64,000 bases of DNA from the NCBI GenBank assembly GCA_937123825.1, contig CAKZKQ010000744.1, positions 1-64,000 of the forward strand, in the 5' to 3' direction. This document shows, piece after piece, positions 41,754 to 51,623 of this stretch. A program made the position numbers and the translations under genes. This DNA is from an uncultured Pseudomonadota bacterium. Lineage in GTDB: Bacteria > Myxococcota_A > Bradymonadia > Bradymonadales > GCA-2716585. Below the pieces are notes generated by a model. The model saw nothing but the letters and a program-made list of their open reading frames with translations, ran no database searches and was not told where the DNA came from. The first letter of the stretch is position 1. Every line of letters begins with the position of its first letter.

Positions 41754-43604
41754 TCACTTTGACGGCAGGCCTTTGCGCAGACGAAGAGCGATAGCCTTGG
41801 CCCATTGGGGTCCAGCAGGGTTGCCCTCGCAACCAAACTCCACAAGATTGGTCAAATGCTCCGACAGCGCCAATGCCTTTAGCCCCTCATCCCCAATCTT
41901 GTTGTCTCTCAGACCAAGCCAGGTCAGATTGGCGCGGTGTTTTGAAGCGGCCAAGGCCTTTGCGCCCTCATCACCAATCCCATTGTTCTGCAGAAAGAGC
42001 ACGGACAGCGCGTTCAAACTCGAAGAAGCCGCCAGCGCCTTCACCCCCTCATCCCCGATCTGGTTGCTCTCCAAGACAAGTTTGGTGAGGTCTTTGAAGT
42101 GCTCTGATGAGGCCAAAGCATCCGCGCCTTCATCACCGAGCAAGTTCAGTTCCAAATCCAGCACAGTCAGGTTGTCGAGACACGCAGATTTGGCCAGGGC
42201 CTTGGCGCCCTCAGGGCCGATCCCATTGTCGTGTAGACCAAGCACTTTAAGCTTGCCCAGATGTGGCGAAGCCGCCAGCGCCTTGACGCCCTCATCCCCG
42301 AGTTGGCTCGTGCTCAAATTGAGTTCAACCACGCCCTCCAAGCACGCCGATGATGCCAGTGCTGCTGCACCTTGGCTTCCCAATGGGTTCCAACTAAGAT
42401 CGAGTTTTCTGAAGTTTGTCAGACACTGTGATGACGCCAACGCCTCAGCGCCATCGCTCCCAATGTCGTTCAGATTCAAATCGAGTGTGCTCAGCCTGGT
42501 GAGATGCTGCGAGGCGGCCAAAGCCTTGGCGCCCTCGTCCCCCACATTGTTTACATTCAGCAGGAGCACAGACAGAGCGTTCAAATGAGGGGAGGCAGCC
42601 AGCGCCTTGGCCCCTTCGGCACCCACATTGTTTCTTTCCAGATCCAGCGTGGTCAGGCGGCTCAAACCAGGGCAGCCAGCCAGCGCCTTTGCACCCTCTT
42701 CTCCAATCTTGTTGTCGCCCAAAACGAGGGTTTCAAGCTTGTTCAAATACGGCGAGTTCGCCAGCGCCTTGGCGCCCTTGTCCCCCATTTTGACGTCTTC
42801 GAGCGCAAGCGCAATGAGGTTTGAGCACATCTTTGAGGCTGCCAGCGCGCTGACCCCTTCACTCCCGATCTCGTTCCAGTCGAGGTTGAGCACGCAGAGA
42901 TTGGCGAGGCACCGTGATGTGGCCAGGGCTTTGACGCCCTCTGCCTCTATGTCGTTCCATTTGAGGTCGAGCTTGGTGAGGTTGTTCAAGCGCTTCGATG
43001 AAGCCAGCGCCTTGGCCCCTTCATCCCCTATTTCGTTCCCGCCCAGCCCCAAGACTTCGAGGTTGCCCAGGCATTGCGATGAAGCCAGTGCCCTGACGCC
43101 TTCATCCCCTATTTCGTTCCCGCCCAGTTCAAGCATGGTCAGGCGACTCAAATGCGGCGACGAGGCCAAGAGCTGCGCCCCCTCGTCACCCACCACGTTC
43201 TCCAGGAGATCGAGGACAAGCACGTTCTTCACATGCGCAGAGTTGGCCAACAACCGTGCCCCTGCACATGCAACGACGTTTTCTTTGAGATCGAGGATGG
43301 TGATGTTGGACAACCACGGCAAAAGCGGTTCCAGGTCAATGCCCCGCCCACCTCGGGCCGCTCTAACCAATGGCCACCAGGGCGCTGTGGGCGCTTGAAC
43401 AAGCTCTCCAGTGCGCAGCGCATCAGGCCAGTCCTCCAAACAAGCAGCGGCGTACTCAAGGCCTTCTTTGACGAGCCCCTCATCAAGCTTTTCGATGCAG
43501 CCGCAGATCGCACGCCAGGTTTGCCCAGTAGGAACACCATGAAACAACGCACGCAGGACTGAAACACTCGAGTTTTCCAATGGACCGCGCTCAGCACAAA
43601 GCAA
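41754..43604 (-). CDS. RNI-like leucine-rich-repeat protein, operon gene 2
   Basis: About 616 residues. After an 85-residue N-terminal cap (TWRAICGCIEKLDEGL), about 19 regular repeats of 27 residues fill the chain, consensus LxxLxLxxNxIGDEGAKALAASxxLxNL. This is the ribonuclease-inhibitor-type LRR seen in NLR proteins and some bacterial effectors and immunity proteins. It should form a horseshoe that binds another protein. There is no signal peptide. The start is unclear: there is no in-frame ATG near the N-terminus, and the TTG at 43604 or 43580 has no good ribosome site, so a frameshift or non-standard start is possible. Confidence 0.82.
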   Translation of the reverse strand: MLCAERGPLENSSVSVLRALFHGVPTGQTWRAICGCIEKLDEGLVKEGLEYAAACLEDWPDALRTGELVQAPTAPWWPLVRAARGGRGIDLEPLLPWLSNITILDLKENVVACAGARLLANSAHVKNVLVLDLLENVVGDEGAQLLASSPHLSRLTMLELGGNEIGDEGVRALASSQCLGNLEVLGLGGNEIGDEGAKALASSKRLNNLTKLDLKWNDIEAEGVKALATSRCLANLCVLNLDWNEIGSEGVSALAASKMCSNLIALALEDVKMGDKGAKALANSPYLNKLETLVLGDNKIGEEGAKALAGCPGLSRLTTLDLERNNVGAEGAKALAASPHLNALSVLLLNVNNVGDEGAKALAASQHLTRLSTLDLNLNDIGSDGAEALASSQCLTNFRKLDLSWNPLGSQGAAALASSACLEGVVELNLSTSQLGDEGVKALAASPHLGKLKVLGLHDNGIGPEGAKALAKSACLDNLTVLDLELNLLGDEGADALASSEHFKDLTKLVLESNQIGDEGVKALAASSSLNALSVLFLQNNGIGDEGAKALAASKHRANLTWLGLRDNKIGDEGLKALALSEHLTNLVEFGCEGNPAGPQWAKAIALRLRKGLPSK

Positions 43605-43653
43605 TCAAAGACAGGCTCAACGTCACCACACCACACTCAAAAGCCAGATCCGC

Positions 43654-45285
43654 TCACAGCTCAACGTTGGTTCCCGGCCACCTGGGCTGCACGATGGACA
43701 CAAACCAACGCTTGGACAAACCAGGACCGGGCTGCAAACAACCCAACAACGGAGAAGCATCAGACTTTAGATAACGCTCAACAGACCCTATATCAGCGCG
43801 CGTACAGCGCACATCGTTCAACCGGGGCATTTGCCCATTGCAGAGCGCCTGGGCCAAAGCCTCAAACTCCAGCCAACGAGGGACGTGCAGACGTTCAAGA
43901 CAAGGCCAACTCACCGTCTTGATCCAATTGGCCATCGACTGAGAAAACCCTTCTGGCGCAGTGTCATAATCTGCCACAACAAGGCCCTCAATCACTTCCT
44001 CCAAGCCACGCAGCGCATCCCCATAAAGGGACGTGGGCTTAAGAATCTCCAAACGCTTCAGTCCCGAAAAAAGACGTGCCAGCGATTCAATGTCCCCCAG
44101 ATCGCACTTCACCAAACGCAAATGCTCCAGCATCCCCCGTGAAGCCGCCTCCAACAACTCGGCCAGCCAGACCCCATCCATCCCGCCAGCAACCACCTCC
44201 AAAGACACCAACCGTGGCGACAGCTCCAAAGGTGCACACTCCCCCACCCAAGAATGCCGCAATGACAAAGACTCCAAAGCGTCCAGCCCTTCCAGGGCCT
44301 CCCAAAACGACGCCTCAGACACCCGACAATGCTGCAAACCCAACCGACGAAGCCCCTGACAAGCGCCCAAAACGCCACAAACCTCATCGCCAAGCTCCAC
44401 TTGCCCCAAAACCAGATGGGACAACCCAGGACAAGCTTCCAACACAGCCTCATCCAGCGCCTGCACCCCCTGTCGAAAGCCCAACGACAACGCCACAAGC
44501 TGCCGCCCCCATTGCACCAACACAGACCTCAAGGGCTCCCAATCGTCCTGCCCCGTCGCCATCAGTTTCCGCAAATGGTCCAGCCCCTGCGCAGACCGCC
44601 ACCCCTGACTCAAAGTCACCCGCTCAAGACACAACGACTCCAAATTGGGCGCTTCCAACGCCCCCAAACAAGCCGCTCCCACATTGTGCGTGCTGCTCAA
44701 ACTCAAGCGCCGCAACTGCCCCCATGTCCCCGACCACAACGCAGCGCTCTCCGGTCGCGTCAGATCGCAAGACAGCGCCAGCGTCTGCAAATCCCTGCCA
44801 TGGGCATCCAAACACCGAAAAAGGCGACCGTGGGCACCGTGCTGCCAAGACAAGCCCAACCCACGCAACGACGGCAACAACTCTCCCAGAGCATCAAGCT
44901 GGGCGGGTGCAAGCCCCACCACTTCAAGCACCACCCCCGCGCGCAGCAGCGGCGACCCCACCGCCGCCTTCAAATCCCCCTGAGGCACAGACCACCGCAC
45001 CGTCTCCAGCTTTGGGCAAGCCCCCAAGCTCTCCACGCCCTCAACCAAACCAAGCTCAAGATGACGCAAGCGCGGCGAAGCCCGCAGCACGCGCTCAATC
45101 AGGCGCACATCCGCGCTCGCCTCAACCTCCAGCGCCTCAAGCCGATCAAAATACCCCTGGCGAACCAATGCTTTGACGCGCGGCCCTTCGCCCGATGAAA
45201 ACCCCACGCGCAACGTGCGAGGCAAAAGCACTGGGCAGCCTTCCAAAGCGTCGTGCATGCTTTGCGGATGGCTTAAATATGTCAT
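43654..45285 (-). CDS. Leucine-rich-repeat-like protein, operon gene 1
   Basis: About 543 residues from an ATG (MTYLSHPQ) in a short AT-rich context without a strong Shine-Dalgarno. LRR-like strands recur (LRHLELGLVEGVESL, LRGLGLSWQHGAHG, LQTLALSCDLTRPES, LRRLSLSSTHNVGA, LESLCLERVTLSQG, LSHLVLGQVELGDE, LRRLGLQHCRVSEAS, LESLSLRHSWVGECAP, LEHLRLVKCDLGDIE). No signal peptide. It lies 161 bp downstream of the giant DUF4157 gene on the same strand and 49 bp upstream of the RNI-type LRR gene. Candidate immunity protein by position. Confidence 0.74.
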   Translation of the reverse strand: MTYLSHPQSMHDALEGCPVLLPRTLRVGFSSGEGPRVKALVRQGYFDRLEALEVEASADVRLIERVLRASPRLRHLELGLVEGVESLGACPKLETVRWSVPQGDLKAAVGSPLLRAGVVLEVVGLAPAQLDALGELLPSLRGLGLSWQHGAHGRLFRCLDAHGRDLQTLALSCDLTRPESAALWSGTWGQLRRLSLSSTHNVGAACLGALEAPNLESLCLERVTLSQGWRSAQGLDHLRKLMATGQDDWEPLRSVLVQWGRQLVALSLGFRQGVQALDEAVLEACPGLSHLVLGQVELGDEVCGVLGACQGLRRLGLQHCRVSEASFWEALEGLDALESLSLRHSWVGECAPLELSPRLVSLEVVAGGMDGVWLAELLEAASRGMLEHLRLVKCDLGDIESLARLFSGLKRLEILKPTSLYGDALRGLEEVIEGLVVADYDTAPEGFSQSMANWIKTVSWPCLERLHVPRWLEFEALAQALCNGQMPRLNDVRCTRADIGSVERYLKSDASPLLGCLQPGPGLSKRWFVSIVQPRWPGTNVEL

Positions 45286-45446
45286 GGAATCGTATATTGC
45301 TGTGTCAGCGGGCCGTTTGGGCTCAGTGACATAGCCATAAAATCAAGGCGCGCAAAGTCTGATCGCTTTTTAGCATTTGGGCAGAACGCTCGCAGTGCAC
45401 AGCAGGGTGTTTTGCTGGACACAGTCACAGGCAGAGCTCCAAAACA

Positions 45447-48400
45447 TCAGGGCGGCACGTTGATGCGGTTGGCCTTGATCCAGGCATGGGCAGCGTCTAC
45501 GAGCGCAAGTGCCTGTGCTTTGTTTGAGAACGATGACATGTCGCTGGTGAAACCACTGTCACTGCCCCACATGCTGTTGATCTTGCGCTTGGCATAAACA
45601 ACGGCCAATTGTGCACGAGCCCTCATGGCACGCTGAATGTCGGTGCGGCTCATGTCTTTAAAAGCCTCACCCCTGTATTCACCCACCGTGACATTACCAA
45701 CGCGCGGATCACCGTACTGATCGCCGGTTTTGTGCACATCGCTGTTGTTGGCGCCTCGTGTGTTGTCATGGCGCTTCAAGGCGCTGTCTTCGCCATGAGC
45801 CTGACCATCAAAGGGCTGTTCACTGAGCCCATCGCCAACAGCCATGCCGCTGGTTTTGGCAAAGAACGCGATGATGCGCTTGACGCTTTGGGAGTTGGCA
45901 GCAGGCATCGTGCCACCCGCAGAACTTTGGAACGCTTTGCGCCAATCCCCAGCCGAGAGAGCATCGTGGGGCCGCGACCCGGTGCCTGCAGGCTTGGTGC
46001 GGTTTGAAAGCGAGCCGGTGGTGTCGTTGTTGGCCGAGTCCCAGCGGTGGGAGAAGACCTTGAGCGTCTTGCCGTCGTCGCTGAACGTGGCTTCGATGTA
46101 CTCGGGGAACCCACCGGAGCGTTGGCCGTAGTCAAACTTGACCTTCACACCATGCTTTTCGGCCAGACCCTGGAGGTAGGCAAGCTGCTGGTTGTAGCGC
46201 CCTGGGTTGTTGCGGGTGCGGACATCTTGAGCCACGGCCTCCAAGCCATCTTCTTCGTAGATCTCGATGGTCCACTGATGGTAGTTGGGCTCGATGATGC
46301 CTTTGACGATCTTTTTGTTGTCTTTGCCGCCAGTGCCGCGCTGGACTTCCAGCTTCATGTCCACGCCTTTGAGGCGCCTGGTGAGCTGCTGATCGCCGCT
46401 TTGCTCCACACGCTGGAGTTGGGTCTTGAGGGCAGAGGCGTCGTTGCCAGAGGTGCTGCTCTTGCTGGCCTGGGAGCGGCCCCACTGTTTGAGTTCGCGT
46501 TCGGTCTTCTGGGCCAGCGTCTTGTTGAAGGTGGCCAGGCTCTTGGCGGCGAACCAGCGCTTGCCCTTGGTGTCCTTGGCGATCCAACCCTTGCCGACGC
46601 GCGCGGTGCCGGTGCGGCCGCCTTTGCGGGCGACGGCCTTGACCTTCCAGGTAGAGCGGCGGCGAACCAGGGAGAGTTTGACGCTGCCGGGCTTGGCTTT
46701 GACCTTGACGGTGCGCAGGACAGACTTGATTTGCGCCTCGGTGACGACTTTGGAATGGGACTGTGCTTTGGCCTTGCGCCAACCGGTGTGGGCGGCCATC
46801 AGGGCGATGCGGCGCGCTTCGCTGCCGGGCTTTTTGCGCGGCTTCTTGCGCGGCTTTTTGGGCCGACGGGGCTTTCTGGGACCCTTGCCCTTGCCACGCA
46901 ACTTGTTGCCCATGCGGCGCAGGCTGTTTTTGGCCCAAAGCAACAGGTCGTCCAGATACTTTTGCATCTTGGCCGCCCAGCGGCCAAAGGCGTTTTTGAG
47001 CTTGGTAAAGGCCTTGAAGGCTGGCGCCAGCGCCTTTTTGAGCTTCGGCAGGATCTTGGCCAGCTTGGGCACCAGCTTGGTGATGGCCTTGAGCGCCTGA
47101 GCCCCAGCGCTGACCGCCGTCTTGGCGGTTGAGGCGCCCATGGTCAACGCCGCCAGGATGACCTCAACGGCGATCATGCCCACCACGGTGCCGATGGTCT
47201 TGCCCAACTCGTAGAGCGCGCCCTCGGAGTTGAGCGCCGCGATGAGCTTCTTGGCGCCCTCCTGGCCCATGGTCCCGGCGGCCGTCTCAACGCTGCCGCC
47301 GAGCGCCTTGATGAAGCCCTCGATCTCCTCGCGGGTCACGCCCTCTTTGAAGATCTTGGCAAAGAGCGCCTCGCCGCTGCCCAAACCATCGGGGAACTTC
47401 GGGGGGCGCTCGGCGTTGACCGGCTCCGGGCCGCCCGCGTCGGGCTCCTGACCGGGGTCAGTGTCCTGCTGCTGGTCCTGCTCCTTGTCGGCGTCCTGAT
47501 CGACGTCGTCGGTGTCGCCGTCGTCGTTTTCGACCTCTTCGATCGCCGAACCGTCCCAGTCTTCGTCCTCGTCGGGCGTGTCGCCCTCGACCTCGTCGGC
47601 CTCCATCTGGACTTCGGTGTCGACTTCGGGCTCTTCGTCCTCTTTGTCCTCGTCGTCTTCTTTGTCCAGCGCGTCGTTGTCGCTGCCGCTGTCGGGATCG
47701 TCGGCGTCCTTGTCCTCGCCGCCAAAGAGCATCGAGAGCGGGACGGTGACCAGCTTGGAGCCGAGCTTGACCAGCCAGGCGGCCGCCTGGAAGAGGAAGA
47801 CCACCGTGCCGACGGTGCCCTCGTAGACGCCCTTGGCCAGGCCGACCACAAAGCCCGCCATAAACTCCACGTCGCCACTGAGCAGCCGGGCGACGGTGTC
47901 CATGGCCTTGACCTTGGTCTCCTCGCTGGAGCCCTTGATCTCTTTGAGGAAGCCCAGCACACCCGAGCGCAGCGCCTTGCCCAGGAAGTTCATCTCGGCC
48001 GGCTGTGGGAACCACTCGACCAGCTTGATGAAGGCGTCGAGCACAAAGTCGATCAGCGGGCCCTTGTAGCACTCGGGCAGGACGTGCCGCCAGACGTTGC
48101 CCGCCACAAAGAGCGGCAGCGCAAAGATGTTGCCCCCGGCGGTGGCGGTCAGCGCCAGCGTCAGGCCGACCACAAAGTCCATCAGCGGCTTGACGTAGTC
48201 GTAGAGCCCCTGGGCGCCATTGGCCAGATCCGTAAAGGCCTTGCCGACGTTCTTGCTCAGGTCGCCCAGGCCCTTGGTGACCTCTTTGACCACCGACTGA
48301 ACCGAGGCGACGACCGCCTGCAAGAAGCCCTGGGAAGCCTGCCACGCGCCCAGCACGCCCAGCTTCTCCATCAGCCCCGTGGCCCACTTGTTGAGCGCTG

Positions 48401-51400
48401 AACCCGCCTCGGCGGCGATCTTGGAGGCCGTCTTGAGCCCGTCCATGACCGGACCCAGGATGGTGTTCTTAAGCTCTTCAGCCGCGCTGGCCAGCCACGC
48501 TCCAGGGTCGGCCGTGATCGCGTTCCACAACGAGCGCAGCGACTGGACGATCTTGGGGACCTGCTTCATCAGGTCAAAGAGCGGGGCCAGGATCGAGTCG
48601 TTCTTGATCCACTCCCAGGCGCCCTTGATGGCGTCCATCAGCGGCTTGACCGTCTCGCTGACGGTGTCCCACAGCGATTGCAGGCCTTTTTTGAGGGCTT
48701 CAAGCGGCGAGAGCGCCGGATCGATGCCCAGCGCCGTGGCCACGTGCTTCCACATGGTCTGGCCAATCTTGCCCAGCGCGTCCATCGCCTGACTGGCCAT
48801 GTCGGAGGCGGCGATCACAAAGTCGTAGACCGGACCGCCGACGGTCTTGAGGACGTCAAAGACGCTGCCGAGGATCTCGACGCCGACCTTGTCGGAGGCC
48901 TGGTTGAAGCTCTCCACCCAGCTCTTGAACTGCTGGGCGATGGGGCTGTTGAGCATGCCCTCAAAAGCCTTCATGCAGGCGTCGAGGACCTTCTTGAAGC
49001 ACTCGCAGCAGCCATCGAGCGTCCCTTCGAGCACCGTCTGGCCGTTGTGGGTCTCGTCCATCAGCGAGCCAAAGGCCTCGGCGGCCTTGTCCAGGCCCAG
49101 ACCGTTGACCATCTCGGTCATCCAGTCGCCAAAGGACTTGCCCAGGTCCTCGACGATGCCGTCGAGGCCCTTGTCGAGCAGCTCGGCCACCTTCGGGAAG
49201 CGCCGCTTGAGCCAGCCCATCAGGTCGCCTTCCATCAGGGCCTCCAGGCCCTCCATGGCGATCTCGATGGCGCCGCTGATGATGTCGAGCAAGCCTGTGA
49301 GCGCCGACTCCAGCGCGTCGATGAGGCTGTTGAGGCCCTGCTTGAGCTTTTCGGCCCAGTGATCGAGCGCCTTCTGGGACTTGGCCAGGAAGTCGCGGAT
49401 CTCCTTTTTGTGCTTGTTGGCAAGCTTGGCCAGCTCATCGGGCAACATCGAGATGATGGTGTCGAGGTTGTCATCGATGAAGCGCAGGCAGCCCTTGATG
49501 AACTTTGTGGCGTCGTCGATCACGCGCGCGGCGGCGTCTTTGGCGCGCTTGAGCAGCGCCTGGACGGCCTTCTTGGCCTCTTTAAAGAGGTTGGTGATGG
49601 CCTCTTTGACGGCGCTGACCTTGGACTTGATCCAGGCCCACCCGCGCGAGAGCCAGCTGCCGCCCTCGGCGTCCTTCTTCTTCTCTTCGGCCTTGCTCTT
49701 GGCGCGGGACTCTTTGTCTTTGGCCTTCTTCTCGGCGTCGCGCAGGAGCTTGTCGGCGTCGGTCTGGGCCTTGCGCTTGCGGTTGTTGGCCTTGGTGGTC
49801 TGACGCTCGATAAGCTGGTCGACCTCGTTGCGGCGCTTGCCGATCAGCTTGTCCTGATCGGCGGTCCAGCGGGTGCGCTGCGCGTCGATGTCGGTGGTGG
49901 CCTGGTCGATGAGCTGCTTGCGATCATCTGCCGACGCCTTGCGGGCCTCCAGGATCTGTTTTTGGGAGTCGTCGCGCTGCTTGACGATCTCCAGGCGCTT
50001 CTTTTCGGGCTCGTTGGCCTTGGGGCCGGCCAGGTAGGTGTCGAGCTTGTCGGGCTCAACGACGATGATCTCCGTCAACGCCGTGCCGACGTTGTCGTCC
50101 TTCATCACCTTGTCGACCTTGGCCTGGTCGATCAACTCATCGACCGCCACCTCGGGCACTTCGATCCCATCAAGCTCAGGATCGATCCCGTCAAAAGGAT
50201 CCTTCTTGGGCTCCAGGCGCTTCTCGCCAAAGTCCTCTTTGGTCTGGCCCTTGCCCTTGGTCAACTCGGCCTCGGAGCGGGTCTGGAAGCGCTGGCGAGA
50301 TTGGCGCGCGGGGGTCATGTCGCCCTTGACCTCGGGCGCGGTGCCGGCCTCAACGGGCAGCCCCTTGCCGAAGGTCTGCTCGATGGCCTGGTTGATCTCT
50401 CGCTGCGCCTTGTCCAGCTCTTCCTTGTCCCTGGCCGGATCCCCTTTTTGCTCGCCGTTGGCGTTGGCGTCGGTGCCCCCTTGCGGGTTGCCGGTCCCCT
50501 TGGCCTCTGCGGGCACGTTGACGGGGCGCTCTTTGGCGGCCGCGTCGATGTCGGCGTCGGTCTGGTTGTCCACCGCGCGCAGCAGCCGGTCGTCCACCGG
50601 CAACTCGGTGTTGCCGTCCTCCACCGCCCGCTCGGGGTCAAGACCCTTGCCGTCCAGCTCTGCGCCGCCATCCTCGATGGTCAGCGCGTTGGGGTCGGTG
50701 CCGAGCCCAGGGGGCGGCTCTTTGGCCAGCGCCGCCATGGGCGAAGTGGCCTCTTCTTTGGATTTGTCCCAGGTCTGCTGCAGCTCGTCGGTCAACTCGG
50801 TGAAGTTGAGCATGAACCCTGGCAGCGCCGACTGCTCGATGGTCTGCCGGGCGCCGGCCAGCGCCGCCTGAGCCACACCGGCGGCCTCGCGCTCAAGGGC
50901 TTGCACCGGGGAGCCGCCGCTGCGGCCGTTGCCGTCTTTTTTGAACTGGAGGATGTGGGCGGCCTCGTGCAACTGCACCAGCAGCCCTTTGGGATCGTCG
51001 GTCCCTGGTGTGCCGCTGGCCAGGCGGATCAGGCCCTTTTCGGCCATCGCCATCACGCCAGCCGAGTCGGCCTTGGGGTCGTTCTTAAGCACGCTCACTT
51101 CGCCGAGCGACTCACCGGTGACGGCCTCCACCATCTGGCGGATCCGCTCATCCAGGGGCTCAAGTGACGGCTCGCCCTCTCCCTCAGGCTGGCCATCGGC
51201 CCCAGTGGCGGCGGCGTTGGTGTTGAGTTGCTCAAGCGGATCGGGCGGCTGGTAGGCGGTCTCGCGGGTTTGTTCGGTGGGGGTGTCGATGTTGGCCTTG
51301 CGCTCAAGGGCGAGGCCTTCGTTGCCCTCAAGCCGGCGCTTGACCTCGGGGTCGGGGGCCATGCGGCTGACCCGATCGTGCAGATCGGCGATCCCCATGC

Positions 51401-51623
51401 TGCCGTAGACGCGCTGCATGGCGCGGATGGCGCGGTTGTAGAGCACCGGGTCTTGCTGGCGCAGCACGGCCAACTCGGGCTCAAGCTGGTCTCCCAACGC
51501 ACCAAGGCGCCCAATGAGCGACGCATCGAAGGTCTCATCCCGCTTGGCACCACCGCCTGCTGGAGATTCGCGCGTCCTGGCCGCTGCCAGGGCCTGCGCA
51601 TTCTCAAACATGTATGTTTTCAT
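45447..51623 (-). CDS. Giant DUF4157 (eCIS-core) polymorphic toxin/effector
   Basis: A 2058-residue protein without a signal peptide. Residues about 155-260 are the eCIS-core DUF4157 domain: LHEAAHILQF with HEAAH at 219-223 (intact metallopeptidase HExxH) and a downstream QALEREA whose Glu may be the third ligand. Residues about 480-640 are Lys/Glu-rich coiled coil. Residues about 640-1220 are long amphipathic and hydrophobic helices (MPDELAKLANKHKKEIRDF, LTLALTATAGGNIFALPLFV). An Asp/Glu-rich block follows near 1295-1395, then a helical pre-toxin region (VIAVEVILAALTMGAST-type) and a Lys/Arg/Pro block near 1570-1600. The final 400 or so residues look like a separate nuclease- or protease-type cargo (QPFDGQAHGEDSALKRHDN) that I cannot name. 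Confidence 0.82.
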   Translation of the reverse strand: MKTYMFENAQALAAARTRESPAGGGAKRDETFDASLIGRLGALGDQLEPELAVLRQQDPVLYNRAIRAMQRVYGSMGIADLHDRVSRMAPDPEVKRRLEGNEGLALERKANIDTPTEQTRETAYQPPDPLEQLNTNAAATGADGQPEGEGEPSLEPLDERIRQMVEAVTGESLGEVSVLKNDPKADSAGVMAMAEKGLIRLASGTPGTDDPKGLLVQLHEAAHILQFKKDGNGRSGGSPVQALEREAAGVAQAALAGARQTIEQSALPGFMLNFTELTDELQQTWDKSKEEATSPMAALAKEPPPGLGTDPNALTIEDGGAELDGKGLDPERAVEDGNTELPVDDRLLRAVDNQTDADIDAAAKERPVNVPAEAKGTGNPQGGTDANANGEQKGDPARDKEELDKAQREINQAIEQTFGKGLPVEAGTAPEVKGDMTPARQSRQRFQTRSEAELTKGKGQTKEDFGEKRLEPKKDPFDGIDPELDGIEVPEVAVDELIDQAKVDKVMKDDNVGTALTEIIVVEPDKLDTYLAGPKANEPEKKRLEIVKQRDDSQKQILEARKASADDRKQLIDQATTDIDAQRTRWTADQDKLIGKRRNEVDQLIERQTTKANNRKRKAQTDADKLLRDAEKKAKDKESRAKSKAEEKKKDAEGGSWLSRGWAWIKSKVSAVKEAITNLFKEAKKAVQALLKRAKDAAARVIDDATKFIKGCLRFIDDNLDTIISMLPDELAKLANKHKKEIRDFLAKSQKALDHWAEKLKQGLNSLIDALESALTGLLDIISGAIEIAMEGLEALMEGDLMGWLKRRFPKVAELLDKGLDGIVEDLGKSFGDWMTEMVNGLGLDKAAEAFGSLMDETHNGQTVLEGTLDGCCECFKKVLDACMKAFEGMLNSPIAQQFKSWVESFNQASDKVGVEILGSVFDVLKTVGGPVYDFVIAASDMASQAMDALGKIGQTMWKHVATALGIDPALSPLEALKKGLQSLWDTVSETVKPLMDAIKGAWEWIKNDSILAPLFDLMKQVPKIVQSLRSLWNAITADPGAWLASAAEELKNTILGPVMDGLKTASKIAAEAGSALNKWATGLMEKLGVLGAWQASQGFLQAVVASVQSVVKEVTKGLGDLSKNVGKAFTDLANGAQGLYDYVKPLMDFVVGLTLALTATAGGNIFALPLFVAGNVWRHVLPECYKGPLIDFVLDAFIKLVEWFPQPAEMNFLGKALRSGVLGFLKEIKGSSEETKVKAMDTVARLLSGDVEFMAGFVVGLAKGVYEGTVGTVVFLFQAAAWLVKLGSKLVTVPLSMLFGGEDKDADDPDSGSDNDALDKEDDEDKEDEEPEVDTEVQMEADEVEGDTPDEDEDWDGSAIEEVENDDGDTDDVDQDADKEQDQQQDTDPGQEPDAGGPEPVNAERPPKFPDGLGSGEALFAKIFKEGVTREEIEGFIKALGGSVETAAGTMGQEGAKKLIAALNSEGALYELGKTIGTVVGMIAVEVILAALTMGASTAKTAVSAGAQALKAITKLVPKLAKILPKLKKALAPAFKAFTKLKNAFGRWAAKMQKYLDDLLLWAKNSLRRMGNKLRGKGKGPRKPRRPKKPRKKPRKKPGSEARRIALMAAHTGWRKAKAQSHSKVVTEAQIKSVLRTVKVKAKPGSVKLSLVRRRSTWKVKAVARKGGRTGTARVGKGWIAKDTKGKRWFAAKSLATFNKTLAQKTERELKQWGRSQASKSSTSGNDASALKTQLQRVEQSGDQQLTRRLKGVDMKLEVQRGTGGKDNKKIVKGIIEPNYHQWTIEIYEEDGLEAVAQDVRTRNNPGRYNQQLAYLQGLAEKHGVKVKFDYGQRSGGFPEYIEATFSDDGKTLKVFSHRWDSANNDTTGSLSNRTKPAGTGSRPHDALSAGDWRKAFQSSAGGTMPAANSQSVKRIIAFFAKTSGMAVGDGLSEQPFDGQAHGEDSALKRHDNTRGANNSDVHKTGDQYGDPRVGNVTVGEYRGEAFKDMSRTDIQRAMRARAQLAVVYAKRKINSMWGSDSGFTSDMSSFSNKAQALALVDAAHAWIKANRINVPP

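Noticed and set aside
44076..45198. Two overlapping plus-strand frames (366 and 289 codons) across the first LRR gene
   Set aside because: Proline/threonine- or Gln/His-rich translations typical of frame shadows. The minus-strand frame shows regular LRR strands and a sensible start.
48678..51167. Very long plus-strand frame of 829 codons within the giant DUF4157 gene
   Set aside because: It is opposite to a 2058-residue frame containing DUF4157 and coherent domains. The antisense translation is Gly/Leu/Val-rich low complexity.
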